From: Methanobacteriota archaeon
Lineage (GTDB): Archaea > Thermoplasmatota > Poseidoniia > Poseidoniales > Thalassarchaeaceae
Assembly: GCA_018654845.1 (NCBI GenBank)
Contig: JABIKU010000009.1
Location: 1-35,018, forward strand
Reading direction: 5' to 3'
DNA length: 35,018 nt
Numbering within the stretch: position 1 is the stretch's first letter; each line of letters begins with the position of its first letter. The translations under genes were made by a program, and so were the position numbers. Of this stretch, positions 31,369-35,018 are shown piece after piece. The notes beneath the pieces were generated by a model. The model was given only the letters and a program-made list of their open reading frames with translations. It did no database searches and had not been told where the DNA came from.

Positions 31369-32625
31369 GTGACTCAAGGCGTTCGTGGCTCGCGTGACTT
31401 CTATCCAGAAGACATGCGCATGCGAAATTGGCTGTTTGCCCATTTCATCGATGCGGCGCGTTTGCACGGTTTTGAGGAATACGACGCACCGGTGCTCGAG
31501 AGTGAAGAACTCTATACGAGAAAAGCTGGAGAAGAGATTACTCAACAGCTGTACAATTTCGAAGATAAAGGCGGGCGAGCGGTCACTTTGCGACCAGAGA
31601 TGACACCGTCGCTGGCTCGAATGGTGATGGCACGCGCAGGTGGATTACCAATGCCAATCAAGTGGTTCTCAATACCACAGTGTTGGCGGTACGAGCGAAC
31701 ACAACGTGGGCGGGGTCGTGAGCATTACCAATGGAATGTCGACATTTGGGGGACCGAATCAATTGAGGCCGATGTGGAATTGCTTTCTGTTTTGGTAAAT
31801 TTCTTCGATGCGGTCGGTTTGACACCAGATGATTTAGTCATCAAATTGAGCAGCCGAAAAGTGCTCGAGGAAGTTCTTGGGTCATTAGGAATTTCTGGAG
31901 AAAATTTTGCTCCAACTTGTATTGTAATTGATAAAATGGATAAATTGTCAGCAGATGTAATCGCTGAACAGTTGACCGAACTTGGGCTTAGTTCTGAAGC
32001 GATTTCGACAATTCAATCAACACTAATAATTTCTAATTTTGATGAATTGAGAAGTGCTCTTGGAGAGGAAAGTGCGGCGATTGCCGAACTCGCTTCCCTA
32101 TTTGCTGCAGCTGCGGATTATGGCATATCTGATTGGATTGAATTCGATGCTTCGATTGTTCGTGGACTTGCATATTATACTGGCATGGTTTTCGAGGTTC
32201 GCGATTGTGCTGGAGAATTACGAGCGATTTGTGGGGGCGGTCGCTATGACAAACTTCTCTCAACTTTAGGTGGCAAGGATCTTCCGGCAACTGGATTTGG
32301 TTTCGGCGATATGGTGATTATGGAGTTACTTGCCGAAAAAGGATTGCTTCCAGAACTCGTCAGTGGCAATGACGACATCGTTCTTGCTCATTCTACTGAA
32401 CTTCGAGGCGCAGCGATGTCTGTTGCTTCAGCGCTGCGCGCTAATGGGCGTTCAGTTGACTTAATTCTTGAACCAAAGAAGATGAAATGGACATTCAAAC
32501 ACGCAGAAAGAACTGGCGCTGAGCGATTAGTTTTGGTTATGCCAAACGAATGGGAAGAAGGCAAAGTCCGAATCAAGAATCTCGACAGTGGTGAGGAGTC
32601 AGACGTCGCCATTGGCGATTTGTGA
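31369..32625 (+). CDS. hisS: Histidyl-tRNA synthetase
   Basis: This class II synthetase charges tRNA-His. Motif 1 spans the start (GSRDFYPEDM, ending in EYDAPVLES); motif 2 is around FSIPQCWRYERTQRGRGREHYQWNVDIWG (about 102-130); the His-specific signatures RGLAYYTGMVFE (about 265-276) and GGGRYDKLLSTLGGKDLPATGFGFG (about 289-313, motif 3 region) are intact. The anticodon-binding domain covers about 330-418. The length of 418 is normal. The start is GTG 31369 with GGGAG 4 bases upstream; no early Met is in frame. Its stop abuts the stop of the small ORF at 32626 on the other strand. Confidence 0.95.
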   Translation: MTQGVRGSRDFYPEDMRMRNWLFAHFIDAARLHGFEEYDAPVLESEELYTRKAGEEITQQLYNFEDKGGRAVTLRPEMTPSLARMVMARAGGLPMPIKWFSIPQCWRYERTQRGRGREHYQWNVDIWGTESIEADVELLSVLVNFFDAVGLTPDDLVIKLSSRKVLEEVLGSLGISGENFAPTCIVIDKMDKLSADVIAEQLTELGLSSEAISTIQSTLIISNFDELRSALGEESAAIAELASLFAAAADYGISDWIEFDASIVRGLAYYTGMVFEVRDCAGELRAICGGGRYDKLLSTLGGKDLPATGFGFGDMVIMELLAEKGLLPELVSGNDDIVLAHSTELRGAAMSVASALRANGRSVDLILEPKKMKWTFKHAERTGAERLVLVMPNEWEEGKVRIKNLDSGEESDVAIGDL

Positions 32626-32706
32626 TTACTCCTCTTCGAGAATCTCTTCGATAGCTTCACCGGCTCCGAACATCGAGGCGATGATTGCAGAGATTAAGTC
32701 GAACAT
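32626..32706 (-). CDS. Possible 26-residue peptide downstream of the PGF-CTERM gene
   Basis: ATG 32706, four bases after the end of the PGF-CTERM gene, opens a 26-codon frame to TAA 32626. The peptide has an amphipathic/hydrophobic front (MFDLISAIIASMFGAG) and an acidic tail (EAIEEILEEE). No ribosome binding site is visible, so it would depend on reinitiation. It is too short to judge; it could equally be chance. Recorded because it neatly fills the gap up to the hisS stop. Confidence 0.25.
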   Translation of the reverse strand: MFDLISAIIASMFGAGEAIEEILEEE

Positions 32707-32710
32707 AGCA

Positions 32711-33526
32711 TCATTCTTCGCGAGAGAATCTACTAGCACCAACTGCAGCGAGTGCAAGTGCACCGACTCCTGCGAGTAGGCCGAATCCTGGAAGAGCATC
32801 CTTGGCTTTGTCAATTGCTCCACCATCTCCACCACCGCCTCCAGGGACGGTTGCGTTGACGACAGGGAAGTTTGCTTCAACGGTCAAATTATCTTCATTG
32901 TTAGAATAGTACATCCGGAAATGAGCAGAACAATCGAAAATAATACAAGTAATATCATTGTATCCTGGGGCAGAATATTTGATATTGATTTCTGGCTCAT
33001 CAATGCTTTTATTCCATCTTTCCATCGTTTCATTGACCGGAATATCCCAGCGGACGGACTCATCACTTCCAGAGTTCACGCTTTCGACAGGAACAATCAA
33101 TTGTGTAACTGCCTGAGAGCCCTTGCTTAGTGTTATTGTTAAATTGGTACAATCTTGACTGTCAGTACAATCATTTGAGTCAATATTGAAAACAAATTCT
33201 AACATAATCGTGCCATTTGGGTTAAGAAGCATATCTTGCTTGAAATTATCTGAAATTCTGCAAGTATAATCGATTTCAATTTGCTGGCCTTGGCTGAAAT
33301 CTTGCTGCCCATAGCCTTCAGCTGCAGATCCAGATGAATCATTTCCATCGAAGTGAGTATAGCAATTTGAGAGGTCACTAGAACCCCAGAAATGCATGTG
33401 TGGATTATCTACAGATGGCTGCTTTGGGTCTTGAGCTGCTTCTTGAGCACTAGCTGGCGCACCGATTGATCCAATGAGAAGGAGTAGAATAAGTGCTGCT
33501 GATTGCACCCTAAGCGTGTCGGTCAT
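32711..33526 (-). CDS. Secreted protein with C-terminal PGF-CTERM sorting signal
   Basis: A 271-residue surface protein of unknown role. A signal peptide (residues about 8-28, ending ASAQ) leads to a beta-rich, Asn- and Asp-rich domain with about seven N-X-S/T glycosylation sequons and six or more cysteines. A GGGGGDGG linker (about 227-234) precedes PGFGLLAGVGALALAAV and a basic SRFSREE end: the PGF-CTERM signal, which archaeosortase A cleaves while attaching a lipid. The archaeosortase itself is not in this window. It lies 53 bases downstream of ftsZ on the same strand, so the two may share transcripts. Likely an S-layer-associated or adhesive protein (inference). Confidence 0.82.
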   Translation of the reverse strand: MTDTLRVQSAALILLLLIGSIGAPASAQEAAQDPKQPSVDNPHMHFWGSSDLSNCYTHFDGNDSSGSAAEGYGQQDFSQGQQIEIDYTCRISDNFKQDMLLNPNGTIMLEFVFNIDSNDCTDSQDCTNLTITLSKGSQAVTQLIVPVESVNSGSDESVRWDIPVNETMERWNKSIDEPEINIKYSAPGYNDITCIIFDCSAHFRMYYSNNEDNLTVEANFPVVNATVPGGGGGDGGAIDKAKDALPGFGLLAGVGALALAAVGASRFSREE

Positions 33527-33579
33527 GAAGCAGGGTCAATACTTGCCTCGTTTGATACTTGCGATGTTCTGAACGGTGT

Positions 33580-34695
33580 TTAGTCAAATTTTTGTAGGCC
33601 ACCAGATGTTGGGTTTTTGCCTTTTCTCGCTATATTTAGGGCGTCTCCGAGCATATCAGCGCTCATCATTTCAGCTTCTAGTCGTTTATTCGCGACTCCG
33701 GTAATTATCGACATCACCTTGATGGTATCACCGAAGGCGGGGTCTTGTCTAGCTCCAAAGATTACATTTGCATTCGGAGAGAGTCTTGAAGTCATTAACT
33801 CACAAACTTGGTTCGCTTGCTCTAATGTCATATACGGTCCTCCTGTTACGTGGATTAGCGCACCTGTTGCACCGTCGATTTCAATGTCTAATAGAGGATG
33901 GTTGAGTGATTCGTGAACGACTTCTTCCGGACCTTGATCCGATTCACCATAAAGCATCATAGTGACGCCGCCGCCTTTCATTATCGAGCGAACGTCAGCG
34001 AAGTCGAGATTGATTAGACTCGGCAAAGTGATTGTCTCGACGACTCCTTTGACGATTTCTGCGATGAGTTGATCCATAATGCTGAATGCTTCTTCAAGAG
34101 GTAGATTTGGTACAAAATGGAGGAGCCGATTATTGTCGAGGACGAGGACTGCATCTGCTTCTGTTCGCAGCAGGTCGAGTCCTTCGAGCGCGCGTTGCAT
34201 TCTCTGACGGCGTTCGACAGTGAATGGTGTTGTGACTACGGCGACGACAAGTGCGCCGGCGCGCCTCGCTTCTTCAGCAACAATCGGTGCGATTCCAGTT
34301 CCAGTTCCGCCACCTAATCCAGCGGTAACGAATACTAAATCTGCACCGTTGACAATTTTCGAAATTACATCTCGACCAGCTTCTGCACAACGACGACCCA
34401 TTATTGGATCGCCACCAGCACCTAATCCGCGTGTAATGTGGCGACCAACAAGCAATTTTTGCATCGCACGCGTATGGTCGAGATGCTGTTTGTCGGTGTT
34501 GATTGCAACAGTGATTGCTCCTTCAACACCGATGTGAGTAATCCGATTCATTGTATTATTTCCAGATCCTCCACAGCCGCAAACAAGGATTCGTGGATCG
34601 GGTGGGCCAAAGGACTCCAATTCATCATCCGAAAGAGTGGTAGGAATACGTCCGAGGGTGGAGGGGGCTTCTGTTCCGAAAGACGTCCCTACCAT
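33580..34695 (-). CDS. ftsZ: Cell-division protein FtsZ
   Basis: A tubulin-like GTPase that polymerises at the division site. A 35-residue variable lead is followed by CGCGGSGNN (about 40-48), the GTP signature GGGTGTG (about 127-133), VVTTPF, and the T7 loop NLDFADVRSIMKGGG (about 225-239), whose two Asp residues are needed for GTP hydrolysis. The C-terminal domain ends in a short tail (SGGLQKFD) that may be the peptide bound by SepF-type anchors in archaea (inference). ATG 34695 has GGAGT 8 bases upstream; TTG 34701 is less likely. The 218-base region upstream is shared with tRNA-Tyr. Confidence 0.95.
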   Translation of the reverse strand: MVGTSFGTEAPSTLGRIPTTLSDDELESFGPPDPRILVCGCGGSGNNTMNRITHIGVEGAITVAINTDKQHLDHTRAMQKLLVGRHITRGLGAGGDPIMGRRCAEAGRDVISKIVNGADLVFVTAGLGGGTGTGIAPIVAEEARRAGALVVAVVTTPFTVERRQRMQRALEGLDLLRTEADAVLVLDNNRLLHFVPNLPLEEAFSIMDQLIAEIVKGVVETITLPSLINLDFADVRSIMKGGGVTMMLYGESDQGPEEVVHESLNHPLLDIEIDGATGALIHVTGGPYMTLEQANQVCELMTSRLSPNANVIFGARQDPAFGDTIKVMSIITGVANKRLEAEMMSADMLGDALNIARKGKNPTSGGLQKFD

Positions 34696-34913
34696 TATCA
34701 ATCACTCCGTGCATCCCCGGCATTACTGCCTTACATTGCTGAGTGCATTTCTTGGCATTATTAACCGTTGAGGAAAGTGGTGGGGGCTGAAAGCCGATTA
34801 TCATAGTTGATTATCGGTGGCGAGAAGAGTATTATATGGCATATTAGGATGAAACTTGATACGACTCTTCACCGCAAAATGAGATAAAGAGAAGTTCACT
34901 CGACCGGCTCGTA
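34696..34913. other. Divergent ftsZ / tRNA-Tyr regulatory region
   Basis: No gene is visible. GGAGT (34704-34708) is the ftsZ ribosome binding site. Possible TATA-like sequences on the minus strand for ftsZ lie near 34755-34768 (GGTTAATAATG type) and 34830-34842. A GATTATC direct repeat, which also forms an imperfect inverted repeat, is at 34794-34817. A TATA-like GATAAAGA at 34883-34890 lies about 28 bases before tRNA-Tyr. All were called by eye. Confidence 0.4.
34794..34817. repeat. GATTATC repeat pair upstream of ftsZ
   Basis: CCGATTATC (34794-34802) and GATTATCGG (34809-34817) flank ATAGTT. GATTATC is repeated directly at a 13-base interval, and the outer CCG/CGG makes the whole element an 8-of-9 inverted repeat. 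It could bind a dimeric regulator of ftsZ or the tRNA. Confidence 0.35.
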
Positions 34914-35017
34914 CCGCGCTTAGCTCAGTTGGCTAGAGCACCTGACTGTAGACTGAAAACACATGGTTGTAGGCAGCCATCAGGGGGTCCCCGGTTCAAG
35001 TCCGGGAGCGCGGACCA
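34914..35017 (+). tRNA. tRNA-Tyr (anticodon GTA) with intron, CCA encoded
   Basis: The acceptor stem CCGCGCT/AGCGCGG is perfect and begins with the C1:G72 pair that marks archaeal tRNA-Tyr. The anticodon stem is CCTGA/TCAGG; the loop carries GTA at 34948-34950. A 27-base intron interrupts the loop one base after the anticodon (between positions 37 and 38), at about 34952-34978. The T-arm is CCCGG-TTCAAGT-CCGGG; A73 and genomic CCA end the gene. The location is the canonical archaeal intron site, cut by the tRNA splicing endonuclease. Confidence 0.95.
34952..34978 (+). other. tRNA-Tyr intron
   Basis: The 27 bases between G37 and A38 are absent from a normal anticodon loop. Removing them restores a 7-base loop (CTGTAGA) closed by TCAGG. 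The ends could be shifted by a base because an A occurs at both junctions. Confidence 0.85.
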
Positions 35018-35018
35018 A

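Noticed and set aside
32626-32880. 84-residue minus-strand frame overlapping the PGF-CTERM gene
   Set aside because: Its first two-thirds lie inside the PGF-CTERM coding region in another frame. Only the 26-codon end, starting at ATG 32706, could be independent.
1-35018. CRISPR arrays, transposons, integrases, toxin-antitoxin or phage-defence genes
   Set aside because: I looked for repeat-spacer patterns, terminal inverted repeats and matching protein motifs on both strands and saw none; the window reads as ordinary core and lineage-specific chromosome.

Overview
The window looks like chromosomal DNA of an uncultured marine euryarchaeon, most plausibly Marine Group II (Candidatus Poseidoniales, Thermoplasmatota). 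Archaeal markers are Pus10, ribosomal protein eL21, RNA polymerase subunit Rpo4, a DUF655 protein next to RsmA/KsgA, archaeal-type phosphoglycerate kinase, an intron-containing tRNA-Tyr with a C1:G72 pair, and a secreted protein ending in a PGF-CTERM sorting signal. Large secreted proteases, an RND/MMPL giant and a Na+-coupled amino-acid symporter suit a peptide-degrading planktonic heterotroph. The lineage is inferred from gene content and style; no search was run. I see no transposase, integrase, CRISPR array or phage gene.

Layout, left to right. 1-120 holds the start of a secreted protein running off the left edge (minus). 333-1778 is an orphan, locally AT-rich membrane protein. 1927-5599 is a tightly coupled minus-strand operon: FAH-family hydrolase, AIM24-like protein, M43-type lipoprotein metalloprotease, MTA/SAH deaminase-like amidohydrolase. 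5726-10507 (plus) is DnaJ-like protein, RND-superfamily protein, DUF971 protein, ended by a T-rich tract. 10619-14357 is the information-processing cluster pus10, rpl21e, rpo4, DUF655, rsmA. 14447-16383 carries an unrecognised helix-hairpin-helix/coiled-coil/zinc-ribbon protein, a 2Fe-2S ferredoxin, a 51-residue single-pass membrane protein and a facing MIP18/DUF59-like protein.

16542-19249 has an M24 peptidase divergent from phosphoglycerate kinase, then tRNA-Thr(CGT). 19348-19893 is a four-helix membrane protein. 19894-23674 is a five-gene minus operon (HAD phosphatase, cis-prenyltransferase, Nudix, RidA, phosphomannomutase/phosphoglucomutase) whose prenyl and sugar enzymes fit lipid-linked glycan synthesis; the secreted proteins nearby are rich in N-glycosylation sequons. 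An unrecognised plus-strand protein (23740-24996) converges on phosphoglycerate mutase, with a perfect hairpin holding both stop codons. MscS precedes the mutase. 26795-30801 is a secreted M14 carboxypeptidase coupled to an NSS-family symporter: a degrade-and-import pair. Then come a GtrA-like protein, histidyl-tRNA synthetase, a tiny ORF, the PGF-CTERM protein and FtsZ on the minus strand, and tRNA-Tyr at the right edge.

Most genes sit in short-gap or overlapping operons (TAATG, TGATG, ATGA and TTGA junctions). Several divergent intergenic regions hold short palindromes that could be operators or mRNA structures.
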